Assembly: GCA_934101345.1 (NCBI GenBank)
Contig: CAKOQV010000003.1
Span: 1-43,557 of the forward strand
Length of the DNA: 43,557 bases
Direction of reading: 5' to 3'
Source: an uncultured Bacilli bacterium
GTDB lineage: Bacteria; Bacillota_I; Bacilli_A; RF39; UBA660
The notes beneath the pieces are model-generated. The model searched no databases, was not told the origin of the DNA, and saw nothing but the letters and a program-made list of their open reading frames with translations. Shown here in pieces: positions 33,548 through 41,306 of the stretch. The position numbers and the translations under genes are program-made. Each line of letters starts with the position of its first letter. Position 1 is the first letter of the stretch.

Positions 33548-34690
33548 TTAATTAAATAAGATTTTTTCACTCTTATATATTTTACTTATTAATGATATTA
33601 ATATTATTATATAAATAGTTGATGATATTATTGTTATTAATATGTTACTGGTATTTATTGTACCGGTTAAAATATCATTTATTACTATGGTATGATTTAC
33701 TATTGGGATAAAGTTTAATATACCATTTAAATTAATATTTAGCATACTTAAAAACATTGGTACACAAGTAATTAAACTTATTGGAGTAAGAGCACTTTGT
33801 GCTTCTTTGAAAGTCTTAGTAAAACTTGCTATTGCTATACATAGACCTGATATGAATAGTGTATAAAATAGTAATATGATGATAGTTAAAACTATTGTGA
33901 TAGGAGTTATATTAAATACGACATTATCATAGATAGTAAAGTTATTTTTTACAAAAAATAATGATATTATGGATAAGATTATTCCTATTGACATGGTGAT
34001 AATACCAGATATGCATATTGAGAAGTATTTGCCTAATATTAATTCTTTTCTTGCTATTGGAAATGTAAGAATTGTCTCTAGGGTACCACGCTCTTTTTCA
34101 CCAGCGGTACTATCGGTTGAGGCATAGATACTTGATAGTGTTATAGCCATTATTGTGAAAGTAATAGCCATTAAAACTACTTCACTAGCAAACATTGATT
34201 CTCCTTTTAATTCATTTGTAGTATAGTTAATGTTATTATATACTTTACTTATATCAATGTTATTTTCTAATAAGTAATTTTGCCCTAGATAATTATTATA
34301 ACTATCTAAATAATTTGTTATATGCATTAGAACTATACTACCATCTTCTGTTTTACTATTAGCATATATATTATAGCTATTATTTTCTTTAGTGATATAG
34401 GCTATAATGTTATCTTTTTTATAGGCTTCCTCCATGTCTTTTTGACTATTATATTTAGTTACTTCTATATCAGGACTTAATAATTCTTTTTCGGTAGTAC
34501 TTAAATTATAATTTACTCCTACTTGATATTTTGTTTCTTTAGTATCACTGGTTAGTGTTTCATACATATAAGACATTAATATTACAAATATTGGAATAAA
34601 TAATGGAGTTAGTGCCATCATAAGTAATGATTTTTTATCTCTTATTACAGATCTTAATTCTTTTTTTATAGTTATTTTTATATTATTCAT
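33548..34690 (-). CDS. ABC-2 type transporter permease (NatB-like)
   Basis: 380 residues. One N-terminal membrane segment (about 23-45, ending FVILMSYMYE), a large outside domain (45-175), then five more membrane segments to the C-terminus. FASEVVLMAITF and STAGEKERGTLETILTFPI are the hallmark of NatB-type ABC-2 permeases. The start at 34690 is taken because GGTGATAGTG precedes it. It overlaps the ATPase gene by eight bases. Exported substrate unknown; NatAB exports sodium in B. subtilis, but that cannot be assumed here. Confidence 0.88.
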   Translation of the reverse strand: MNNIKITIKKELRSVIRDKKSLLMMALTPLFIPIFVILMSYMYETLTSDTKETKYQVGVNYNLSTTEKELLSPDIEVTKYNSQKDMEEAYKKDNIIAYITKENNSYNIYANSKTEDGSIVLMHITNYLDSYNNYLGQNYLLENNIDISKVYNNINYTTNELKGESMFASEVVLMAITFTIMAITLSSIYASTDSTAGEKERGTLETILTFPIARKELILGKYFSICISGIITMSIGIILSIISLFFVKNNFTIYDNVVFNITPITIVLTIIILLFYTLFISGLCIAIASFTKTFKEAQSALTPISLITCVPMFLSMLNINLNGILNFIPIVNHTIVINDILTGTINTSNILITIISSTIYIIILISLISKIYKSEKILFN

Positions 34691-35435
34691 CACTATCACC
34701 CGCTAATGCAAAAAAGGCATCTCTTAAATTATTGGTATTTGCTTTCTTTTTTATTTCACTTGGAGTACCCGTAGCAATAATTTTACCTTTATTTATAAAT
34801 ATTATTTGGTCACATATAGTATCTGCTTCTTCCATATAATGAGTTGAATATAAAATACAGTTTCCTTTTTCTCTTTCTTCTTTGATGGTATCTAATATTA
34901 CTTTGCTAGATATGATGTCTAGTCCGCTAGTGGGTTCATCTAAAATATAGTATTTAGGGTTATGTACTAAGCATCTGGCTATTGATACTCTTTGTGTTTG
35001 TCCAGTAGATAAAGAGCTTATTCTTTGATATAAAAAGTCTTTCATTTTAAATCTATCTGTTAAGTCTTTTATTCTATTATTTATTTCTTTTGTACTTAAA
35101 CCATAGTATTCACCACACATAGTAAGTAATTCATAAGCTGATAGATCTTTATATAATTTGGTATTTCCTGTTAAAAAAGATATTCTTTTCTTGATTTCTA
35201 ATTCATTATCTTTATAGTTTAAGTTATCAATGGTAATGGTACCACTGGAAGGAGTCATAATACCAGATATCATTCTAAGTAATGTTGTTTTTCCTGCTCC
35301 ATTAGGGCCAAGGATACCTAGTATCTCTCCATCTTTTGCTTCAAAAGTAATATCTTTATCTGCATAGAACTCTATTTTTTCTTTATTTTTTATTTCTTTA
35401 ATAAATTTTTTTGATATATTTTCTACCTTTATCAT
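34683..35435 (-). CDS. ABC transporter ATP-binding protein (NatA-like)
   Basis: 250 residues. Walker A LGPNGAGKTTLLRM (about 42-55), Q-loop region FLTGNTKLYKDLSA, signature LSTGQTQRVSIARC, Walker B YYILDEPTSGLD, and switch His in YSTHYMEEAD. The ABC-2 exporter subfamily places it with the overlapping permease gene. The start follows AGGAGG. In the signature motif the usual LSGGQ is LSTGQ, which is tolerated in NatA-like proteins. Confidence 0.93.
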   Translation of the reverse strand: MIKVENISKKFIKEIKNKEKIEFYADKDITFEAKDGEILGILGPNGAGKTTLLRMISGIMTPSSGTITIDNLNYKDNELEIKKRISFLTGNTKLYKDLSAYELLTMCGEYYGLSTKEINNRIKDLTDRFKMKDFLYQRISSLSTGQTQRVSIARCLVHNPKYYILDEPTSGLDIISSKVILDTIKEEREKGNCILYSTHYMEEADTICDQIIFINKGKIIATGTPSEIKKKANTNNLRDAFFALAGDSDE

Positions 35436-35451
35436 GTTAGCCTCCTAGTTA

Positions 35452-35480
35452 ATTATACAATATTTTTTATATTATGACAA
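35452..35480 (-). promoter_or_regulatory. Promoter of the ABC-2 exporter operon
   Basis: On the minus strand: TTGTCA, a 17-base spacer, TATAAT, then AGGAGGCTAAC and the ATG. Confidence 0.75.
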
Positions 35481-35522
35481 TAATACAGGCTAGCTATTTT
35501 ATAATTTTAATAATAATTATGG

Positions 35523-35551
35523 TTTACAAAAAAGTGTAAATCTGCTACAAT
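35523..35551 (+). promoter_or_regulatory. Promoter of the frameshifted small gene
   Basis: TTTACA, a 17-base spacer, TACAAT, followed by TATAGGAGG and the ATG at 35577. Confidence 0.65.
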
Positions 35552-35576
35552 ATTAAATTGTTATAGGAGGAATATT

Positions 35577-35955
35577 ATGAAAAACTGAAGAGGCTTCTCA
35601 AAGTATAGATGAATATTATATTGGTAAATCTAAATATCATATGACTGTAGACAAATTAGAAACTAAAAACATATATTTTAAAAATCATAGTTATGTTATA
35701 ACCTATTTATTGGCAAAAGAATTTAGAGCTATTCATAATGGTGGAGGCTGGTTTGATGTTATTAAAGATGTTTCAATTTATTTAGAAAATAAAAATGACA
35801 AAAAGGCATTAAGAGAAGCTAAGAAATTTATTAAACAAATTAATGAGTGCAATGATTATACTAATTATTTATCAATATGGGGACTACAGTTACCACAAGA
35901 TGAAGGACTAGAAAAAATTTCTAAAAATGCATATACTTTAAAAAGAACTAAATAA
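35577..35955 (+). pseudogene. Small unknown gene with a +1 frameshift in an A-run at its start
   Basis: A strong site (TAGGAGG) and ATG at 35577 are followed by five A, after which this frame stops at once (TGA). With one A fewer, the frame reads MKTEEASQSIDEYYIGKSKY and continues without break through an internal ATG at 35641 to 35955, giving about 125 residues. The ATG at 35641 has no binding site. So the intact form starts at 35577 and the present form is shifted by one base. The protein (with FRAIHNGGGWFDVIKDVS) is not recognised. Causes could be a true mutation, slippage-based switching, or a homopolymer sequencing error. Confidence 0.75.
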
Positions 35956-35964
35956 ATAATACTT

Positions 35965-36046
35965 AAGTTTAGAGACTATAGGCTCTAAACTTTTTTCTAA
36001 TGACCTTAGGCATTAGAAAACCTTGAGTGACTACAGGCACGATAGG
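35965..36046. repeat. Tandem hairpin cluster B3 (three hairpins)
   Basis: AAGTTTAGAG-ACTATAGG-CTCTAAACTT, then TTTTCTAATG-ACCTTAGG-CATTAGAAAA, then CCTTGAGTG-ACTACAGG-CACGATAGG (the last with a mismatched middle). The units are joined without spacers. It lies between two convergent genes. Confidence 0.8.
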
Positions 36047-36048
36047 AA

Positions 36049-36074
36049 TAAAAAAAGTAGAACTTGTCTACTTT
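36049..36074 (-). terminator. Terminator of the YgjP-like gene
   Basis: On the minus strand AAAGTAGACAAGTTCTACTTT folds into a hairpin followed by T. Confidence 0.65.
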
Positions 36075-36077
36075 ATA

Positions 36078-36713
36078 TTAATTTCTTAACATTTTTCTAA
36101 TATTCTTATAGTTAGGATAATATTTACCTACTAGAAGCCAAAAATCTTTAGAGTGATTATGATGAATAAAATGAGATAATTCATGTACTATGACATAATC
36201 TAAGGCATTAATATCATATTTAGATAGTTCTGAATTTAGTGTAACATTATGATTCTTAATATTACATACTCCCCACCTACTAGTCATTTTTCTAATTTTT
36301 AGATGTGGATATGGTATATTTTCTTCAAATATATTATACCAATAATCTAATCTTTGACTATATATATTGCTTATGTATTTAGTAAAATATTTGTTAAATG
36401 ATTTTTCATCTTTAGTATATATTTTGTCTTCTCCTATTTCTGTATCAAATGGACCATATATTATATCATAACTATTACCAAATAATTTAAAAGTATCATC
36501 ATTTTGTTTCTTAATATTTTTATCTAAAGCTTTATTAATAAAATTTGTATTGTCATTAATTAATTTTATTATTTGCTTTTTTGTAGTAAAGTAATTAGTA
36601 CTTACTACTATTTTGTTATTTTTTACTCTAAGATAGGTATTTTTATTATTTTTTCTAACTATCTCTATACTATACTTTTTATTGTTATATATGTACTCAT
36701 CAGCGGAAACCAC
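36078..36713 (-). CDS. YgjP-family (DUF45/M48-like) metallopeptidase
   Basis: About 211 residues. C-terminal zinc motif VIVHELSHFIHHNHSKDFW is HExxH with the family's extended spacing, preceded by MTSRWGVC and LNSELSKYDINALDYV, all typical of YgjP-like proteins. The predicted start is a GTG at 36713, inside the Gly-rich 3' end of the DUF2207 gene. There AGGAGG, part of the Gly codon run, sits eight bases upstream. The frame also stays open further up through sequence that is out-of-frame to the Gly codons. Start uncertain. Overlap of 14 bases with the DUF2207 gene. Confidence 0.85.
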   Translation of the reverse strand: MVSADEYIYNNKKYSIEIVRKNNKNTYLRVKNNKIVVSTNYFTTKKQIIKLINDNTNFINKALDKNIKKQNDDTFKLFGNSYDIIYGPFDTEIGEDKIYTKDEKSFNKYFTKYISNIYSQRLDYWYNIFEENIPYPHLKIRKMTSRWGVCNIKNHNVTLNSELSKYDINALDYVIVHELSHFIHHNHSKDFWLLVGKYYPNYKNIRKMLRN

Positions 36714-38373
36714 CTCCGCCACCTCCTCCTCCGAAGGAACCTCCTCCTCCGCCACCGGAAGAAAAGCCACCTCCACCAGAGGAATATGATTCTGCTTTTG
36801 CTCTTGCACTATTTGCAGCATTTACACTTCTTGTACTAATGTAATTTATATATAGAAGTGTATTAAAATCTACATCATAATTGTTAATTACTTCAGGATA
36901 TAAATTTTTTAGTTGTTTTGCTACTTTGTCAGCAATACCAAATATATAAGCAAACATTAAGTATTCATCCCATAACTGTACTTCCATTACTTCTTTGGTA
37001 TTAATACTGGAAAATTCATTTAAATATAATTTTAAGCCATATAATTTTGTACTATCTTCATATATAGTATCATCCATTACATTTTTACGTTTACATTCTT
37101 CTTTACTTGTTCTCTTATGTATATGATTGTTACTTTTTAGTTTTTCTAACTCAACTTTATCCATTTTTTTGAATAGATTAAAAAATCTACTATAATTGCT
37201 TTTACACCATTTTTCTAATTCTTTAGTTTCTAATATACCATCATTACTAGCTTCATACATCATATCAAATAGTTCTGTTTCTAATGCATTATCAAAACTT
37301 GGATTTAATGTTAAATCTATACTGCTAGTTTCTTTGTTAACCATACCTTTAGTAGTAGTTATAAATTTTATTTTATTTTCTTTAATCCATTTTAGTATAA
37401 TTGCTCCAAAAATATTGGTTTCTTTATATGTAGAAAATAGATTTTTATTTAAGTTAGTTAATGTATTAGCATAATATATATCTTTATTGCATGGTATTTC
37501 TCTAAAGAAAGGGGTATTCTTTTTATTGATTTTTTTATTATTTATATAACCATAACTATTTATTTTTGAAGCTATAGCTGCTGCGACTACTATTGAAAAT
37601 GGTAATGTAATGGATATAATAGAAATAATTGTATCTATAACTGAACTATAATTTTTATATTTTTTACTTCCTTCATTGGCTATGCTTAAATAATCATCAA
37701 ATGTTTTGTCTGATACAACATTTAAATTAAAAGTGTCTTTGGGAAATTTTACTAATATAGCTAAATATTCATTACTTGAAATTCTTCCGTCAGGTATTAT
37801 TTCTATTCTTCCATCAGATACATAGCATGGAGTGCCATACTTTCCATAACCCCATACTTCTAATGTGTCTGAATATTTAAAATCACTATATATTTTAATT
37901 TTGACATTATTTGGACTAAATCTATAGTTATGTGGGAATAATGTCCAATATATCATTTGATAATCATCGCTTGTTTTGACTACAAAGTTACTGATATCAT
38001 AAGAAAGATAATAAGTATTATCTCCATATTTACTGATACCAAAGCATAACTCGATACCATTATTTATATAATGAAATCCATTTGTGTATTTTTTATCTTC
38101 AAAAGAAGCATCTATATCATAATTATTGTTAAATGTAAATTCTTTATCATCTAATCTTACTTTAAAGTTAGTTATTTCACTATTACCTAAGTTATAATAT
38201 GGTTTATATCCTTCAGTGCCTTCATTTAGATTGGCATCCCATACTTCTGTTACATGAGCAGTGCCATTATTATCTACATAAATATTCATATCAATATTTT
38301 TTATTTCATTTGCAGAAATAATTCTTGGTGTTAATAATATAATAACAAGAATTAATAAATAAAATCTTTTCAT
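36700..38373 (-). CDS. DUF2207 membrane protein with Gly-rich C-terminal tail
   Basis: 557 residues. Signal peptide (about 1-20), an outside DUF2207 beta-rich domain (22-225, starting IDMNIYVDNNGTAHVTEVWD), a membrane segment near 240-265, a cytoplasmic helical region, and a tail of Ser/Gly ending in a run of Gly then Phe-Arg. This is the layout of YdgA/DUF2207 proteins, often found beside LemA as here. The start at 38373 follows AGGAGATATT. The Gly-rich codons are far more G+C-rich than neighbouring DNA. Function unknown; a role in envelope stress is sometimes proposed for the LemA/DUF2207 pair. Confidence 0.85.
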   Translation of the reverse strand: MKRFYLLILVIILLTPRIISANEIKNIDMNIYVDNNGTAHVTEVWDANLNEGTEGYKPYYNLGNSEITNFKVRLDDKEFTFNNNYDIDASFEDKKYTNGFHYINNGIELCFGISKYGDNTYYLSYDISNFVVKTSDDYQMIYWTLFPHNYRFSPNNVKIKIYSDFKYSDTLEVWGYGKYGTPCYVSDGRIEIIPDGRISSNEYLAILVKFPKDTFNLNVVSDKTFDDYLSIANEGSKKYKNYSSVIDTIISIISITLPFSIVVAAAIASKINSYGYINNKKINKKNTPFFREIPCNKDIYYANTLTNLNKNLFSTYKETNIFGAIILKWIKENKIKFITTTKGMVNKETSSIDLTLNPSFDNALETELFDMMYEASNDGILETKELEKWCKSNYSRFFNLFKKMDKVELEKLKSNNHIHKRTSKEECKRKNVMDDTIYEDSTKLYGLKLYLNEFSSINTKEVMEVQLWDEYLMFAYIFGIADKVAKQLKNLYPEVINNYDVDFNTLLYINYISTRSVNAANSARAKAESYSSGGGGFSSGGGGGGSFGGGGGGGGFR

Positions 38374-38386
38374 AATATCTCCTATC

Positions 38387-38408
38387 AAAAAAGGACTATA
38401 CTAGTCCT
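38387..38408 (-). terminator. Hairpin terminator between lemA and the DUF2207 gene
   Basis: On the minus strand AGGACTA-GTA-TAGTCCT is followed by TTTTTTG and then at once by the AGGAG of the next gene. It overlaps the lemA stop, so it probably attenuates rather than isolates the downstream gene. Confidence 0.7.
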
Positions 38409-38970
38409 AAAATTTAACATTTGGTACTTCTTTTTCTTTTTCAGTAGTTTTAAAGAAGTCAATTTCCTTAAATCCAAATATGTTAGCTATGATATTTGAT
38501 GGAAATTTTTCTCTTGTGTTGTTGTACATTAAGACAGAATCATTATAAAATTGTCTGGCATAACTTAATTTGTCTTCGGTTTCTTTTAAATCTTTTTGAA
38601 GAGATAAGAAATTTTCGTTTGACTTAAGTTCTGGATATGATTCAGATAAAGCAAATAATTTATTTAGAGCTCCTGTTACAGCGTTTGATGCTTCTAATTC
38701 TTCATTGATATTACCTGCGGTGGTCATCTTGTTTCTGGCTTCAACTACTTCCTTGAAGGTATTTTCTTCGTGTTTAGCATAACCTTTTACTGTTTCTACT
38801 AGATTTGGTATCATATCACTTCTTCTTTTTAGTTGTACATCTATTTGAGCAAATTGATCTTTTACTTTGTTTCTGGCATTAACTAATTTGTTATATACTC
38901 CTATTACATAAAAGACTAATAGTAATACTACTCCTACTATTATAATGATTATTATTGAATTTGGTTCCAT
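38407..38970 (-). CDS. lemA: LemA family protein
   Basis: 187 residues, typical length. N-terminal membrane helix (IIIIIIVGVVLLLVFYVIGV), then a helical bundle with YNKLVNARNKVKDQFAQIDV, QLKRRSDMIPNLVETVKGY and YPELKSNENFLSLQKDL, and KFPSNIIANIFGFKEIDFF near the end. These are standard LemA segments. The start at 38970 is used because AAAGGAGA is seven bases upstream; the ATG two codons earlier is too close. Upstream of DUF2207, a common pairing. Confidence 0.93.
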   Translation of the reverse strand: MEPNSIIIIIIVGVVLLLVFYVIGVYNKLVNARNKVKDQFAQIDVQLKRRSDMIPNLVETVKGYAKHEENTFKEVVEARNKMTTAGNINEELEASNAVTGALNKLFALSESYPELKSNENFLSLQKDLKETEDKLSYARQFYNDSVLMYNNTREKFPSNIIANIFGFKEIDFFKTTEKEKEVPNVKF

Positions 38971-39068
38971 ATTCATTCTCCTTTCATACTATACATAAAT
39001 TATATCATTATTTTTTATTAATGTAAATATCTCTTGAATGTCTTTTCTTACTTTAACATATGAGTATA

Positions 39069-39941
39069 TTACTTATTTATTCTTATGATGTTATTTGAGG
39101 CTATTACGGCATCTGAGACAGCAGTAGTAAGTTGGTAATAGTCTTTTTTTATTACATCTCCTATGGCATATACATAGGGAATATTTGTTTCATATTTATT
39201 ATTTACTAAGATATAATCATTTTCTTTTTCAACATTGAAGAGGTTGCTATTTGGTGTTCCACCTAAGGCTAAGAATACTCCATTTGTCTTGACTTTCTTT
39301 TTGTTATCTAGTGTTACTGATACTAGGATATTATTCTTAGTGTTATAGCTTATGATATTGCTATTATTTATTACTTTGATATTCTTTTTATTACCCACTC
39401 TATCTATTAGGTATTTATCTCCGGTAAAGTTATTTTTTCTTATGATGATGGTTACTTTTTTACAGATATTGGATAGGTATAGACTTTCTGTTAAAGCAGA
39501 ATTTCCACCTCCGACAACGATAACATTCTTTTCTTTATAGAACATTCCATCACATAGGGCACAAGTACTTATTCCTCTTCCAAGTAATTCTTTTTCATTA
39601 TGTAGATTTAGAGTTCTACTTTTTCTACCGGTAGCTATTATTAGATATTCAAATTCTATGTCATTATTAATTATCTTTTTATCTAAATCTATATCACTGA
39701 TATTTGCAGATTTTATTTTTATATCTAGATTATTTACTTGGTTATATATATTCATAGCTAGATCTGGGCCTGATATGCTTTCAAAACCGGGATAATTTTC
39801 AATATTTGGTATATAATTTAGTGTTCCTCCTGGAGCGTTATTTTCTATTATTAATAGGTTTATGCCTGCTCTTTTGAGATTAATTGCGGCACTCATACCG
39901 GCTATTCCTGCTCCTACTATTACTACTTTGTATTTTTCCAT
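39069..39941 (-). CDS. trxB: Thioredoxin reductase
   Basis: 290 residues, slightly short of the usual 310. FAD-binding GAGIAGMSAAINLKRAG (about 10-26), redox-active pair in STCALCDGMFY, NADP loop VVVGGGNSALTESLYL, and C-terminal FAD motif PYVYAIGDVIKKDYYQL. It reduces thioredoxin with NADPH. GGAGGAAGTC precedes the ATG, and the gene overlaps the end of lgt by 19 bases, a lgt-trxB operon seen in several Firmicutes and Mollicutes. Confidence 0.93.
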   Translation of the reverse strand: MEKYKVVIVGAGIAGMSAAINLKRAGINLLIIENNAPGGTLNYIPNIENYPGFESISGPDLAMNIYNQVNNLDIKIKSANISDIDLDKKIINNDIEFEYLIIATGRKSRTLNLHNEKELLGRGISTCALCDGMFYKEKNVIVVGGGNSALTESLYLSNICKKVTIIIRKNNFTGDKYLIDRVGNKKNIKVINNSNIISYNTKNNILVSVTLDNKKKVKTNGVFLALGGTPNSNLFNVEKENDYILVNNKYETNIPYVYAIGDVIKKDYYQLTTAVSDAVIASNNIIRINK

Positions 39942-40705
39942 GACTTCCTCCTTATATAGATAATTCCTGTTATACCTATTAATATAAGTATAATTGATAC
40001 GATCTGACTTATTCTGAATATTCCTAAATATAGGCTATCTGTTCTTAATCCTTCAATAAATAATCTACCTATACCATACCATATAAAGTAGAAACTTACT
40101 AATAAGCCATTATGTTTATATTTATCTTTCTTTCTGATAATTAATAATACTATAAATCCCAAAAGACACCATAATGATTCATATAGAAATGTTGGTATAT
40201 AGTAGTTACCGTTAATATACATACCGTTTATTATGAAGTTTGGGAGATGTAAACTTTTTAAGTGTCCTAGAGTGGTTACTGCTCCATGAGCTTCTTTATT
40301 TATGAAGTTACCCCATCTACCAATTGCTTGACCTAATATTAGATATGGTACTATTGTGTCGATAGTTAATAAGATGTTTTTACTATGTTTTTTGCAATAG
40401 TATACTACGAATATTATACCAGAGATTACTGCTCCATATATGGCTAGACCACCTTCCCATATTTTGAATATATCTAATAGATTATCTTTAAATACTGAGA
40501 AATTGAATATTACATAATATAATCTTGCTCCTAGTATACCTATTGGTATTACATAGAATATTAGATCCATTAAGAAATCTCTTCCTAAGCCATTCTTTTT
40601 GGCTTCTTTGGTGGAAAAGTATATTCCTATACAAATTGCTAATACTATTAATACTGCATACCAATAGATGGTAATTGGTCCTAATTTTAAAAATACTCTA
40701 TTCAT
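39923..40705 (-). CDS. lgt: Phosphatidylglycerol-prolipoprotein diacylglyceryl transferase
   Basis: 260 residues with seven hydrophobic segments. Conserved Lgt features are visible: GILGARLYYVIFN, WEGGLAIYGAVISG, the signature GRWGNFINKEAHG, and YGIGRLFIEGLRTDSL. It adds diacylglycerol to the lipobox Cys of prolipoproteins such as the small lipoprotein at 21.8 kb. Start at 40705 (ATG after AGGTGATC) rather than the GTG nine bases earlier. Confidence 0.95.
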   Translation of the reverse strand: MNRVFLKLGPITIYWYAVLIVLAICIGIYFSTKEAKKNGLGRDFLMDLIFYVIPIGILGARLYYVIFNFSVFKDNLLDIFKIWEGGLAIYGAVISGIIFVVYYCKKHSKNILLTIDTIVPYLILGQAIGRWGNFINKEAHGAVTTLGHLKSLHLPNFIINGMYINGNYYIPTFLYESLWCLLGFIVLLIIRKKDKYKHNGLLVSFYFIWYGIGRLFIEGLRTDSLYLGIFRISQIVSIILILIGITGIIYIRRKSWKNTK

Positions 40706-40744
40706 AATGATCACCTGTAATATAATAATACCACAAATTATTAT

Positions 40745-40774
40745 AAAAAAGAAGTCGTATTATAACTTCTTTTT
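40745..40774. terminator. Hairpin terminator upstream of lgt
   Basis: AAAAAAGAAGT pairs with ACTTCTTTTT. On the minus strand it would end transcripts coming from the 40891-41217 gene. Confidence 0.7.
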
Positions 40775-40780
40775 AGTTAT

Positions 40781-40864
40781 TTCACTATGAGTCATTAGTC
40801 TCATAGTGTTATTTTGAGCCATTAAGTCTCAAAATAATATATCTACATATCTATTATATATAAG
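40781..40864 (-). repeat. Three-hairpin intergenic element, copy A6 (inverted)
   Basis: On the minus strand: ATAATA-loop-TATTAT with GATATGTAGATA, then ATTTTGAG-ACTTAATGG-CTCAAAAT, then CACTATGAG-ACTAATG-ACTCATAGTG. Very close to A5 in the first two hairpins, different in the third. Confidence 0.75.
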
Positions 40865-40890
40865 CTATATTTATATATTTAGAATGATAG

Positions 40891-41217
40891 CTAATTATCA
40901 ATATAAATATCTCTAATAATATTAATTGGGATATATTCATTATCCATAGTAATTAAATTGGTTTTTGTTTTACCTACTATTCTCTTTTTATCTTTTCCTT
41001 TATCAGTAACAATAATAACATCTATTTTATAAATATAATTAGGAGAATTAAATATATTATATATTTTTTGTTCTACTGTATAATTATTTTTATTGTTAAT
41101 AAAGTTATTTGTACTCCTTACTTCTATATCATTATTATACATGGTAGAAAATATTTTTTCATTATTATTAATATTTTTATCTATGCTATTATGATACATT
41201 TTTGGTAATTCTTTCAT
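40891..41217 (-). CDS. Small unknown protein
   Basis: 108 residues, no signal peptide or membrane segment. Asn-rich N-terminal half; the C-terminal half (YIYKIDVIIVTDKGKDKKR, then a short strand pattern ending IPINIIRDIYIDN) looks like a small beta-rich domain. Start at 41217 follows AGAGGTGA. Not recognised. Confidence 0.7.
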   Translation of the reverse strand: MKELPKMYHNSIDKNINNNEKIFSTMYNNDIEVRSTNNFINNKNNYTVEQKIYNIFNSPNYIYKIDVIIVTDKGKDKKRIVGKTKTNLITMDNEYIPINIIRDIYIDN

Positions 41218-41306
41218 GATATTCACCTCTAATTTATTATATGATACTATTATATATTTATTATTTTATTTTTTTGTGGTATTATATTAAAGAGAGAGTT
41301 GATTAG

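Noticed and set aside
1657..40864. CRISPR array as explanation of the dispersed repeats
   Set aside because: Copies are kilobases apart, in both orientations, with no spacers and no cas genes in the window.
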